Shown one piece after another: positions 34,196 to 45,945 of a stretch of DNA of 64,000 nucleotides; within the stretch, counting starts at the first letter, position 1; the number at the start of each line of letters is the position of its first letter. The translations under genes and the position numbers were made by a program. The notes under the pieces were generated by a model, which did not search any database, was not told the DNA's origin, and saw nothing but the letters and a program-made list of their open reading frames with translations. This DNA comes from Calamus simplicifolius (taxonomy: Eukaryota; Streptophyta; Magnoliopsida; Arecales; Arecaceae): NCBI GenBank assembly GCA_900491605.1, contig UESW01004772.1, positions 389,064 to 453,063 of the forward strand. The letters are read 5' to 3'.

Positions 34196-34549
34196 TAAAA
34201 AAAAGAAAATAGTTTGGATTGATTAAAACAAATTAAAACTTGATTAGAACAAGGTGGTAGATTTGTTTCTCCGTCATCCATTAAATCGTAATGATTATAA
34301 CCGAATTTTAAAATTAGGTGGGATTTAGAACGAAATCTTCAACCTAAAGCCAAATTGGATCAGATCTTGATCAAGTTAAACAGAACTTGTCCCAACCCAC
34401 ATCCATCCCACAGTAAAATTGCTAGTTTGAGGGCACAAGCGAGCAATTTTTTTTTTTCTTTCTCCTTTTATCTTCCATCTACATTCATGGAAATAGTTAT
34501 GTAGGCTATTAATACAGCTTCAAATGAACTCAAATTTTTTTTTCTCATG
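32996..34549. other. AT-rich intergenic sequence
   Basis: No supported gene. 'caacttgtgccatgggaaac' occurs at 32249 and 33878, linking this stretch to the repeats on its left. An (AT)17 microsatellite lies at 34158-34192. Confidence 0.5.
34158..34192. repeat. AT microsatellite
   Basis: Uninterrupted run of at dinucleotides, about 17 copies, likely length-variable. Confidence 0.9.
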
Positions 34550-34554
34550 CTTTC

Positions 34555-35513
34555 TATGAGGGGTAAAAATATCATTGCATTAATGCCCGTACAATCCAAA
34601 CATCGAGCTAAGGCTAGCCCATGCATCCTGTCGTATAGTTGTCATATCCGAAAGGCAGCAATGAGTAGGCTACCCCCTCCAAACTGCTTTCGTGTAACAG
34701 TTGACCGAGCTATTATTATACCTCGGCTGATCGAGCTATTATCATACCCCTGCAGGCCGAGCTATCGCCACCGAACCATCATGCGCTTCGAGAGGCCGGG
34801 CCTCGTTATACCTCGGATAGCCAAGCCATTTGGTGTCTCAAGAAGGCCGAACTATCCCATACCTCAGTAAATTGAGTCTCATCATACTTCGGCAGATTCA
34901 GCCATCTTCTATACCTTGGCCCGACCGAGGTACTCAAGCGCCTCTGTAGAATACACTTAAATTAACAAGATTCCAAATAAAAATCATGCCTACGCTACCA
35001 GAAATGGCTTAGAGCCTATGTAGTCGCTGAATCTTGAAGCATCGTCTGCTCTTCCTGGCCGTTGATCCTCTAACCAACCGGATACGGATCCTACCGGCCC
35101 TGTAACAGCCTGATTCGAATTAGTTTCGAATCCCAACAACTTTCAGACCCTCTGTGACGTATCCAAAGAATCAGGATCACCTATAAATATCATAGCCTCA
35201 GATCCCCTCAGACATGGCATTCTACACACTCAAAACACCTCTCTTCACTCACTCTCATTCTCAGAAAAACTTCATTAGAGCTCAGACAGAGCTCCTAACA
35301 CCACCCTTAGAGGAACTCTTCCTCGGGGATCCTTCTCCTCATTTGTCTGCTTGCTGTGAATCTCCACTGACTTGGGCATCGGAGGTCTTCCGCAGAGGGC
35401 ACCCCCAAACCACCCTCTGCTTGAGGACTGTTTTGCAAGTCCCGGACAGGAGTCGAGCCCAGATTCGAAGCCCCAACAGCATCCGAGTCAGAGAACTGAT
35501 TTCCACATCAACA
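34555..35513 (+). mobile_element. Solo LTR of a gypsy element
   Basis: A GC-richer island in AT-rich DNA, flanked by ctttc at 34550-34554 and 35514-35518 if the LTR begins TATGAGGGG (an alternative TG start is at 34557). It ends cacatcaaca. It has a TATA box (TATAAATA, 35182-35189) and the U5-like text common in Tat/Athila LTRs (agctcagacagagctc, gacttgggcatcggaggtct). No internal region is attached, so it probably arose by LTR-LTR recombination. Strand follows the TATA box. Confidence 0.7.
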
Positions 35514-35518
35514 CTTTC

Positions 35519-37665
35519 AAATTAAAATATATTTTATTTGTTTTTCTTAGCTCAAGAGGAGATGTGGCATTTATATATGCACTTTTGCAGGCTTCCGTCT
35601 CGATCTTTGTGCCTCCTTGCTGGCCTCTTCTTTCATGCGGAGATGGAAAGAAGTGTAAGGGTGTAAAATGGATCATGCCATCGATACAGCAATTCTTTAT
35701 GGGCTAATTGAATGTGGACTTCTGGCCTCGCGCACATGAAAGAATACTTCTGGCCTCGCGCGCATGGTCGACGGCTCATAACCCATGGGATCATATCAGA
35801 CCGTACCAGCCCATAGCCTAGCGATCGGGATGATATTTTATTTTATTTTTTTTCGTTTGATCGTTTATCTGATTGGTATCGTTTTTAATGGATCAAAAAT
35901 GTTTTGATCTAAATGGCTTAACGCTACAAGAAAAATAACTTACAAATTAATTCATCGCAATAAGTTTAAAAGTCATCGTAATAAATTATTATGATGATAA
36001 AAATTCATCGTAATACATCCAAATATCATCGTAATAAGGTCTTATCGTAATAACTTATTATGATAAAATATTTTCATCATAATAAAAATATATTACGATG
36101 AAAATATTTTCATCGTAATAAATATATATTACGATGAAATTTATCGTCATTATAATTTTTTAAAAATAGATTTTAAAATAAAACTTTATTACGACGACTT
36201 AATTTTACCGTAATAACTTGAATTAAAATAATTATTTTTTTAAATAAAAATGCCATCTATAACGGCAAAATCTGAGTTCGCCGTTATAAATAGAGATATT
36301 ACGCGACATTTATTTTCATCGTGACAAATTTATATTTATAAATAGAAATCTTAACTCTTGCTCTTCCTTATTTCACGTAGTCGTCTCTTGTTCTTCCTTT
36401 TTTATGCAACTAATATGAAGTTCTGAACTAAGATAAGAACCTAACTCCATTAGTCCATCGTCTATCTTCGCCAATCGCTGCCCCATCATGCCCTCCAATA
36501 CAATTTTTCTTTTTCTAGTATACTCATCTCTTTAGAAAGATATCTTTTTATTTATTTCATTGAAATTTGAATATATATATTTTTTACGGTTGTTATGTTG
36601 AAAATTTTATTTTCTAATTTTTTTCTTGTTAGTTATTTTCTTTCTCACTTTTTGTTTCCTTCTTCCTTATCCCAAAGTCGAAGAATCTTTTATATATATC
36701 AATATCATCATCTCGATTCATCTTTATTTTATCTAAACGAATAAATGGGTACCACTGGGTACCCGTTTACTCGGCGAGTATCCCCGTCCTCGCCCCGTTA
36801 ATTATAACGGCTTAATGGGGTAGGGAACAAGAACATTTTTTCTAACAGGGATGAGGATCGGTATAGATCATCCCGAACCATTCCTGGGCCGTTGTCATCC
36901 CTAGCTGGCGAGCCTATGCCTAATCATTATATCCCTAAAAAGTATTTGTGCACTTGGGACAATGCAGCGCACTAGTCCCGATAATTGGCACACGATGCAT
37001 GCCCATGTGCCAAAAATAAAAATAACTTTTCTAATTACGTGCCGCACACCATCATCGGATGCAATGCAGCTCCTGCTGCACCGCATCCATGTAGCAAAAC
37101 TTTTCCATCCCACTATTGATTTATGGGCCAACTCACAAGTTGGTCCAACCAAAACTTTTTAAGTTTTTTCTTTTTAAATAATAATAATAATTGATCATTT
37201 AATTGAAAAAAAAATAAGTGAAATTAACTAAAAATAAATAATGAAAAAATAGCATTTTATTGTTTTTTATTAATGAATTATAATGGATAAAAAATCATAA
37301 ATAATGAAATAAAATCAATTAAGATTTTATCTAAAAATTGGTTAGTTCTCAAATTACATATTATTATAAAATTATTCTTCAAAATTATATGTACAACTTC
37401 CAATCAATTTAAAAAATAATTAAAAAATAAAAAATAACTGATTTGAATAATATTATTTTTATTGTCTAAGATTTGTATCTTTTGCTCTTCATCTTTAGTC
37501 TTATTATATTATTTTAGCATTTAGTTAATCTTTTAAACACACTAACATTTTTGCTGCTTTAGATATCAATTGGTTCCTATTATCTTGCAATACCTTATTT
37601 CCTATGAAAAAAGAAAACATTGATGCTCTTGTCGACATTAAATGTATTAAAAAATTATGTGCCAT
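35519..37665. other. Intergenic sequence with a CACTA-like terminal fragment
   Basis: 35931-36340 begins cgctacaagaaaaataac and continues with many copies of catcgtaataa and its inverse, the look of a CACTA end with its subterminal repeats, but from a different family. The stretch 36740-36905 has inverted pieces (gggtaccactgggtaccc) and ends tcatcccta, possibly a degenerate hAT-type end. Nothing coding is supported. Confidence 0.5.
35931..36345 (+). mobile_element. Degenerate CACTA-like transposon end
   Basis: The terminus cgctacaagaaaa differs by one base from CACTACAAG. At least eight subterminal motifs of the form catcgtaataa / ttattatgatga follow, in both orientations. No second terminus was found. 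Confidence 0.5.
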
Positions 37666-37669
37666 AACG

Positions 37670-39005
37670 ACAACCAGTGGCTCAAAAGCCTAGCCAATGG
37701 TCTAGAGATGATGGTCCACCAACATGTTTCTAACAAATGATAGTGTTCATTCAAGATTAAGATTGGTCCACAACCTAAAATCAAGCCTTTGTATTAGGAT
37801 ATCTTCATCTCTTATACCATTGCAAGCTCATTTAGTTGTTGTAACTAAGAGTGATATAAAGATGAAGACATAAATGTGGGGTAACTTGTATTTTAAATTA
37901 CGAGTCATTGGACAATTGCAAGTAAACTTGCAAAATATACAGAAATCATATAATATAAAAAAATATGATGTTATGTATATTGATTTCTCTCAAACAAATA
38001 TATATATATATATATATCAAATTATTATTGCTTTGCATTATTATATCATCCCATAATGTCAATTAATTAAAAATATTAAAATTTATAAGGATAGGATGCT
38101 ATACATGCAGATTTTTTGTTGGCTTTTATTTTAGCTTTTCGGGGAAAGAATTGATATTTTGCCGTTTGACCATGGGAATCAAAACCTCCTTGTGGCCTAT
38201 GCAGTAGGAAGCTGCTAACTATAGGATCCAAGACCCGGTAAAATTAGTAGTTTTTAATATTATATACTTAATTAGTGCTATATATATTGAATCATTTTAG
38301 ATATATTTTTATATTATAATATTATATTTAGATCGATCAAGGACAACACATATATAGAAATATTAATAGTGTTATTTTTGTTACATATTAGTATGTCATT
38401 GCAACTTTGCAACGTCATTGTTTTAATTAAGCATAACATGCATGGTTGTTTTTTGCCCCATATTTCCCTTAAAAAAAGAGCATAAAGCAATGTTTTTAAT
38501 TTTGATAGACAGCAATATATATATTTATTATTATGCATTGAAAAAATACTATAATATTATCTGACATAGTTATATATTTCATATTACTTCATTAAGCTAA
38601 GCCATTGTAATCGACCTTATGGTCATTTTGGTAATATCAATAAATAAATAATCACAGTTCATGGTGGACCCTGAATCACAGGAAACAAAACCTTGGATCA
38701 ACTTGTGACTACATTAAGTTGTGCTGGAATAAATAATCTTCACCTTGAGAGTTTTCTGAGTTCCCTTTGTATATGCTTTGAACCATGTTAAATTAAGTCC
38801 AGCTTAGCAAGCTCAAGCAGAATAGGATTCATATTCTCTTGTTTCTGATATTCCTTTATGAACTACCTCGTGTGTAACCTTGACATCCTCGAGTTTAGTG
38901 GAAGCTCCAAAGGCATAGGCTACATGGTCTCTAAGGCTTGGTTCTTGCGAGCTCTCCTAGAGATTTTTGAGGCATTTGAGAAGTCCCTGGCCTCAACCAG
39001 TGTGC
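37670..39005 (-). pseudogene. Terpene synthase fragment C (part of exon 4, intron, part of exon 3)
   Basis: The minus strand holds part of exon 4 (about 37670-37774), the complete third intron, and most of exon 3 (about 38744-39000) with recognisable text for the HTRWFIxEY and LLESS regions. It aligns with copies A, B and D through the intron, including 'gtggcctatgca' and 'gacccggtaaaa'. Exon 3 stops at about 39005 in unrelated sequence, about 100 bases before the large CACTA element. Upstream exons are absent. Non-functional. Confidence 0.83.
37995..38018. repeat. AT microsatellite in intron of fragment C
   Basis: Short run of at dinucleotides within the third TPS intron; the same intron site in copy B lacks it. 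Confidence 0.7.
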
Positions 39006-39109
39006 ATAGGAGGTCATGCACTACGGGTTTTGATTTTTTTTTTTTTTGTCTACATGATTCATCACTTGTTGTCTCTCTCTCTCCCCTCTCTAAACCCAAA
39101 TTTAACAAA

Positions 39110-39670
39110 CACTACAAGGGAAAAAAATATTGCGATGCAAATGCGTCGTAATTGCGTCGCTAAACATGCTATTGCGACGCAATGACGCTCAGATGTCCGT
39201 CGCAATCTCCATTTGTCGCAATTGCGTCGCAATATTGCGACTCTCTGCGACGCAACATGCGTCGCAATATTGCGACGCATCCAAATGCGTCGCTAAATTT
39301 AAAACTAATTTTAATATTTAAAATTATTATTAAATATTGCGACGCATTCAATTGCGTCGCAATATTGCGACGCATTTAGTTGCGTCGCAATATTTAATAA
39401 TAATATTTTTGATATAATAGCGACGCAATTTGAGTCGCTAATGCGTCGCAAGAAATTTTTTTTAAAATATTGCGACGCAAGGTAATTGCGTCGCAATATT
39501 TAATAATAATATTTTAGATATAATAGCGACGCAATTTTAGTCGCTAATGCGTCGCTATTAAATTTTTTTTAAATTATTGCGACGCCAGGTCATTGCGTCG
39601 CAATATTTAATAATAATATTTTAAAAATATTAGCGATGCAATTTCAGTCGCTAATGCGTCGCTAAATTAA
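39110..39670. repeat. Left subterminal repeats of the CACTA element
   Basis: More than 20 copies of a core gcgtcgc / gcgacgc, often paired as ttgcgtcgcaatattgcgac. Such motifs are binding sites for TNPA-type proteins in known En/Spm elements. Short ORFs here are by-products. Confidence 0.88.
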
Positions 39671-39849
39671 ATTTTTTAAAAATATAAAAAATTAAAAATT
39701 AAAACGGTTAATACAATTTCGTTAATTTAAATATTGATAAAAACATTCTTCACTCATATCCAAACAATAATCATTCAATTTCAAAAATAATTAATATATT
39801 AAAATTTTGAAGTTTTTATGTACAACATAAAAAAGAAAAAAAAATACAT

Positions 39850-41360
39850 CAAGAATCTGAGCGATCACGTGGAGGCTGGAGACCCTGCGACAAGCGGCTA
39901 ACCATATCCTGCAAATGAATGCATCTCATCTCGCATGTCTGCAAGCTCCTGATCCCGGCCTCGCATACGATCTCGAACTCCTGCTCGACCTCCTGCCGAA
40001 CCTCCTGACGAACGTCCTGCCCTCCTCCGCAATAGATCTGCGAAGTCGTCTAAACGCTCGGCAGGAATATCACCAGAAACTCGCGAGCTGGAGGCCTGAT
40101 GGGGAAAATATGTAGAAGCTCTAGTGCCCAGACCATAGACCCTGCGGTCTCGCGGCTGGGCACCAACAGCCTCCAAAAACACACGCCGACTCTCCTCTGC
40201 TGAGAGTTCGACGGGCGTCTCCCCATCAGTAGAGTCGACCTGCGATGCCTGGGAGCGAAGCTCCTCGACTCGTGTCTTTGAAATTATAAAATCAACAATA
40301 AATGAGTTAATAAATTTCTCAAAATAAAATTTTAGAAATTAAACAGATACTACATAAATCTAATTTCTTACCGCAACCTCCCGTGATCGCGTGTCGACCC
40401 AGGAACCGTCCCTCCTGGTGTGTGTCGCCCTGAATAGACGAAACTCACCAGGATCTCCGCCCTCCTGCTCAGACTATAACAATAAAAAAATTGATATTAA
40501 TACAAATATTTGTAAATAACTAAATTAGTAATTAAAATATTTATGTTTTCTTACCATACGCCGTCTGTGCTCCTGAATCGAAATGGAGCCCGAAGTATGG
40601 CGGAGAGACCCGTGCCAGGACCGCCCTTCTCAGATCGGCGGTTCGTGCTGGCTGATGCGGACCTCCTGCGCCAGCCATCGGACTGCCAGGCCTGCTGCCA
40701 CTCGTGCCAAATACCCTCTGGCACATGCGCAGGACGCTGACCCGATGACCTCCAACGATGAAGCATGTCGGAGTATCGGCGTCCGTCAGAGCCTCCCATG
40801 CTGCCCTAATGGCATCATGGCTGGCAGGATCCCACGTAAACTTTTTCTGCATTAAAATAAACAGTTAGTTTCTGAATTTATTAAGATTAAGAAATTTTAT
40901 ATCAGTGATAAATTGTATTTAATAAGTTTACCTGAAACTCAGAAAAATAAAACTCCCTCGTGGCTGGAGATACGTGGCGCCAATCGTAGCCACTGGGATC
41001 TGCACGCCTCTGAAATACGGCGCTGATGTGGCTGGATACATGATGCTGCTCAATAAATCTGTTAAAAAAATGCATGTTTATAAGTAATTGACTTAAAAAC
41101 ATAAACATATATTTTAATTAGTATATACTTACAGCCCCTGAGCATCAAGTCGAAGTACGGTGCGGCCGATGGTGGAAGAACTCTCGGAGGTATGTGCCGA
41201 TCGGCTGGATGGTAATACTGCTGGAGAGATCGAAGGCTGTGCGATGTGTGGAGATCCAAACTCTCCATCTCCAAAGCTCATGTGATCTGATGCAGCAGGC
41301 TACGTCCCTGCTCACTCCGTATGTCGTCGGTAGATCTACCTCTGCCCGTCATACTGAAAA
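39850..41360 (-). pseudogene. TNPA-like / Transposase_24 (Ptta/En/Spm) gene of the CACTA element
   Basis: Minus-strand exons, in order of the message: about 41350-41135 (SLRSLQQYYHPADRHIPPRV, FDLMLRG), 41060-40935 (FIEQHHVSSHISAVFQRRAD, WRHVSPATREFYFSEFQ), 40850-40555 (KKFTWDPASHDAIRAAWEA; RPAHVPEGIWHEWQQAWQSD), 40475-40375 (EFRLFRATHTRRDGSWVD) and 40275-39898 (SRRVFLEAVGAQPRDRRVYG, then RLDDFADLLRRR). The order and the WRHVSP and THTRRDGxWVD motifs match plant Ptta/En/Spm transposase proteins. These bind subterminal repeats. A frame shift inside the 40850-40555 exon breaks it, while the last exon is open to its stop. Exon limits are approximate. Confidence 0.8.
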
Positions 41361-41429
41361 TACTAAAGATTCATGCAATTAAATTACGATTAATGATTGA
41401 CTATGTAAAAATTTAACACTTATAAAAAA

Positions 41430-44270
41430 AGTTAAATTTTAAAAAACCTCTATGTTTAATCGGTGTCATTTGTTTCGTGAAATGTTGGTTCAACATCCGA
41501 TGCCGTATCGGATGCGATTCAGTTTCATTATCATCGGAAGGAAACCGAACATTTGCATCCGCAATTTCTTGGACATCACCATTTGGATCTCTAAGTGATG
41601 TTTCAGGAGCCCTTGTGTCGTCCTCAATTGCATGCATTTCCATCTCATCCTCTTGAAATGCAGGGCACTCGGCTGATTGACTTGATGAACTCTCCTCTAA
41701 TACGATTGTTGAACGTGGGACGATTTTAGAAACGGCCCACCAATCTCGCTTGTCGTTGCGCAAACTTGGATATCCGCAGTAAAACTTGCTGAGCTTGGGA
41801 TGCAAGGATGAATGGGTCATATTTCTGCAATCTTCGTCGATGGTTCACTTCAACCAAATTGTAGTCGTTATGAACCCTTTTGCCCACAGGAACTATCGGA
41901 TCGAACCAATCACAACGAAACAATACGGTTCGTTTCATAGGCCAACCGGGATATTCAACTTCAACCACCTCTACTAACTTTCCATAATAATCCTGCATAT
42001 TTGCTCCAACACTTTCTCCTTTAACACACACGCCCCAGTTCTGCGTGCCTCTTGAAGCTGCTAATCGTTCAATCTGAAATTTGTACCCATTAACAAAATA
42101 GCCAGTAGAGGTTGTTACGGTCTTCAATGGCCATTGCGATAGACATTTAATGAAAATATTGTCGGTTGTGGACCATGGACCGTTTACCTATAAATTAATA
42201 AGCTATTCACATCCAATTCAAAAAATAAAGCCATTATGAAATTGATTGAGTGATACTACTCACAAATTCATAAAACCAGTAAGCAAACTCCGTTTCTAAT
42301 TTCTGCCCAATTGCAACTTGACTGATGTCGGGATTCATCTGTCGTTGTCTATCACAAACATCCTTATGGGATGATAAGGATGAAAACTATGTTAGCAATT
42401 AAATATTGTGGTATATTGTAATTTAAATTAAATTTCAAATTAAGCATTGAAGTATACACTTACTCAATATATGGATCGACTTCTCTACAGTTCATTAGGA
42501 TGTAATAATGTGCTGCATTATACTCCATATCGCTAAGATTTCTTGACTTCTGCCCACCAAATGAACGGCCGATACCTTTAAAAATTGATATTCTACCGTC
42601 ATTAGGTTCTCCTTCGTCCACACATACGTCATCGTTACGACCAAGATTTCGGCTCCTCGTGTGGACGTGACCCTCAAAGTAATGCGAGGCAAAAGCTGAA
42701 ACTTCTTCGACCAAGTGTGCATTGCATATAGAACCTTCAACCCTTGCCTTATTACGCACATTATTTTTTAACTTCTTAAGATACCTATATGTAAAGTTGA
42801 ACAAAAAATTAACCAATTTTCTCGCAATGAAATAATATTTGAAATGTCAACATATCTTAATGATGTATATATTTACCTCTCGAAAGGATACATCCAGCGA
42901 TACTGCACGGGACCAGCTATGCTCGCTTCGTATGGCAAGTGAACCGGTAAATGCTCCATTGAGTCAAAAAAACTGGGAGGAAATATTCGCTCCATCCTTG
43001 CATTGCAGTAGGCTAACGAAGCTGAGCTCTGTTTCCAACACAACATTTTCATGATTCGGCCACCAACGAGTTGCAGGAAGACATCAATCTCTTTCCTTCT
43101 GGATTTGATGGTCCTGGCAAAATCACAAAACTGTCAAAAACATTGCAGTCTCTATTCATGCATCTTCCATGAAGGAATGTTATATACAGTCATATCACAG
43201 GCCAACATGAATACATGTTGCCCCGCTTGACCGAATGGTTGGAAGCCATCGGTACAAAGACCTAATCTGACATTCCTTATATCTTCAGCGAAATCAGGAT
43301 GATTTTCATTGAAATGCTTCCAAGCTTTTGAATCTGATGGATGCGCATTTCATCCTCTTTAGATTCATGTTCGGCATGCCATCTCATATCAGCAGCTGTA
43401 GCCTCAGATCTGTATAATCTCTGCAGGCGTGGAGTAAGAGGAAAGTAATGCATCCTCTTGTAAGGCACACTTTTCCTCCTACTTGTACTAGCTCCCCTTC
43501 GCCATTTTTGTACCTCGATTGCCCACAAATCTTACACCATCTCAGCTCTGAGTCTTCACCCCAAATATATCATACAATTGTTCAAGCAACAATCGATCTT
43601 ATTAACTGGGAGCCCAAGCCCACGCAACAACTTCTTCGTTGAGTAAAAACTGTCTGCTACAACATTATCATTTGGCAAAATTTCCTTGATTAACCCAGCT
43701 ACAGAATTGAACGCCTTTTCTGATAATCGATGTTCTGCCTTAATATTCAACAACGAGCAGCCGTAGACAACTGGGAATGACCCTCACAACCAGGATACAA
43801 TTCTTGATTTGCAGCACGCAACATATCATAAAATTGTGTGCATCTGGATTTGGTTCTTCCATAAATGTATTCTGATTGAATTCATTACCCGATGCATTCA
43901 TCACCATTTCTTCATATGTGTTTAAATTCACAAATGGTTCATCAATGGGAATTGACACTTGTTGGCTTGTAACAACTGCTGGAATTTCCTCTGGTTCACC
44001 ATGACAGTACCAAACATCGTAATCAGGAACAAACCCCTTTTTACACAATGCACCTTAACAGTTTCGACTCTCTGTAGGCTTTATTCTGACACCTGTGATA
44101 GTTGCATGGGCACCTAATCCTAGGCCCATCCATCCATTCAGGTTGGCTACATGCAAATGCGATAAATTCTTCCAATCCATTCAGAAAATCTGGATTAAGC
44201 AAGCCATCTTTTATCCTTGCATACATCCACGAGCGAGCCCCGCTCATTTTTGACCGACTTATACAATTTC
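41430..44270 (-). pseudogene. TNP2-like transposase gene with its catalytic middle deleted
   Basis: The start at 44247 gives MSGARSWMYARIKDGLLNPD and a Cys-rich RIRCPCNYHRCQN: the transposase-associated domain. Next come CKKGFVPDYDVWYCHGE (about 44040), KAEHRLSEKAFNSVAGL and LRGLGLPVNKIDCC (43740-43560), then RKSVPYKRMHYFPLTPRLQR (about 43470) and GLCTDGFQPFGQAGQ (about 43260), the start of the Transposase_21 domain. After PGPSNP (about 43115) the sequence passes almost at once to ERIFPPSFFDSMEHLPVHLP (about 42990), which belongs to DUF4218 far downstream. Most of the catalytic domain is therefore gone. Later parts are RYLKKLKNNVRNKARVEGSI (42780) and a DUF4216 region (GVCVKGESVGANMQDYYGKL, YNLVEVNHRRRL; 42127-41730). 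Several frame shifts add to the damage. Intact TNP2 would cut and join element ends. Confidence 0.86.
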
Positions 44271-44709
44271 TGGTAAACCATTAAAGGAAACCACATTATA
44301 AAACTATATTAGCATTACTAAATATATAACTAAATTATTTCTTTTACACAACTTAAGGTTAATAACAACCATTTAAATAATTTATAACTAAACCAATTTT
44401 TTTTTAGACAACTAAGGTCCCTACCCTGCAAGGCCCGGCCACGGCTACGATCCTTGGCGTGCTAGCAAGGACCGAGGCACAGGTTCATGCCAGGCTAATG
44501 CTAGGGCTTGAGTTCGGGTCGGGCCGCAAGGCGGTCCGTTTAATCATGAGACTTCACAAGCATTCAAGTGTCCTAAATTAATTCTACCTTCACTCCATGT
44601 CTAAAAGGTAAGGCCCTATCCCATTCAAGAATATTTTTTGTGATATGTTATTCTGCTATTAATTATCATCGATCGGTTACGTTGAAATTTCAGCAGCATT
44701 TCCCCATAT

Positions 44710-44750
44710 GTTCTCCTAAATGTGTGGCATATATGCCACACTAGGAGAAC
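44710..44750. repeat. Palindrome 1 upstream of the TNP2-like gene
   Basis: Perfect 20-bp palindrome gtgtggcatatatgccacac (44722-44741) nested in outer arms gttctccta (44710-44718) and taggagaac (44742-44750). Only three bases (44719-44721) are unpaired. Confidence 0.95.
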
Positions 44751-44820
44751 GTATGAGCAAATACAAACCGCAATCTCACCCAACGATGATTAATAGCAGA
44801 CTAACATATCGCAAAAAATA

Positions 44821-44883
44821 TTCTCAAACTGTCCACCAGGACAATTTGAGAATTTGCAAGACTAAGTCTTACAAATTCTCAAA
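44821..44883. repeat. Palindromes 2 and 3 sharing one arm (alternative hairpins)
   Basis: The arm ttctcaaa (44821-44828) can pair with tttgagaa (44845-44852), supported by gtcc/ggac (44831-44834, 44839-44842). The same tttgagaa, extended to tttgagaatttg, can pair instead with caaattctcaaa (44872-44883), supported by aagact/agtctt. The two foldings exclude each other. Confidence 0.9.
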
Positions 44884-45274
44884 CGGGTCTAAAGGTTATA
44901 GTGCTGTGATTAATAATATGAAAATCCGAAGACAATCGAACTTATGCTTGTTATTCTTAACTTCTTGTCAATTATACATATATAGGAATAGTGTTCTATA
45001 TATAGTCACTGACTTCTTAAGATTATTATGTCGAATATAAATGTTTGTGAAGACTAAAATATAAATCATTGAAACTACTAATTTGTTGCTGAAAATTAAA
45101 TAATAATACAACAAGACTTTCTATCTAGCATTACATAATTTAATGCATCATTCAATTTGAAGCAGAATGTAAATAATCAAGACATAACAATTGTAAATAA
45201 CTACAAATGCACAAATATTATTGCATAAACAGCTATAAAGAAATGAAAAGCTACGACTGCAATTTTGAAATTAC

Positions 45275-45545
45275 CTAATCTAAAGAGTTATGATTAATGA
45301 GCTAAATTAGTTGACCTAAATAGCTAAGCTAATTCAGCTCGACCTATCTAAAGAGTTTTGATTGATGATCTAAAGAGACAAGGTTGATGGTCTAAAATCA
45401 GCTTACTTGAGAAGTTAAAACTGATAAGCTAAATTAATTGACCTAAATAGCTACGATTTATGAGTTTAATCAGTTGATTTAAAAAGAGTCATGATTGATG
45501 AGCTAAATCAGTCTATCCAAAGAGCTCCTACTAATGACATAAATT
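45275..45545. repeat. Degenerate ~37-bp repeat
   Basis: About six diverged copies built around gatgagctaaatcagttgac and 'ctaaagagctatgatt'. No coding potential. Confidence 0.6.
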
Positions 45546-45589
45546 AATTAATTTATAACTAATCTAATAAAAAATTAGATTAGTAGTCA

Positions 45590-45945
45590 CATTTTTTAAT
45601 ATTTATCATCAAATTATTTGAAAATATTTTTAAAAATAATAAAATATAATAGAATGTAAATTTTTGTGTTAATTTTTTTTCATGAGTGTTAAATTTTTTT
45701 TTTTGAAGGGGCCGGGGGGAGGGGAAAACCCCCCTAGCTCTTACTTTTTTAAAAAAAATTAAGTTGCCCATGTTTTAAAAATATATTTTTATATTTGTCA
45801 TCAAATTATTTAAAAATATTTTTAAAAATAATAAAATATGATAGAATCTAATTTTTTTGTTAATTTTTTTATGAGTGTTAATTTTTTTTTAATTGAAGGG
45901 GCCGGGGGTGGGGAAAAGCCCTCTAGCTGTTACTTATTATTATTA
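45590..45945. repeat. Tandem duplication of a ~195-bp unit
   Basis: Copies at 45590-45755 and 45785-45945 share 'atcatcaaattattt', 'aaaataataaaatatratag', 'catgagtgtta' and end in a gggggccgggg...ccctctagc module. Confidence 0.85.

Noticed and set aside
35214..35707. ORFs of about 100 codons in and after the gypsy solo LTR
   Set aside because: They fall in LTR R/U5-like sequence or just beyond and show no known domain.
36740..36905. Complete hAT-type MITE
   Set aside because: A plausible right end (tcatcccta) and internal inverted pieces are present, but no matching left end or target duplication was found.
38858..39496. Small ORFs around the left CACTA terminus (repeats of MRRN, CVAI, ATQL)
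   Set aside because: Created by the gcgtcgc subterminal motifs; they occur in several frames on both strands.
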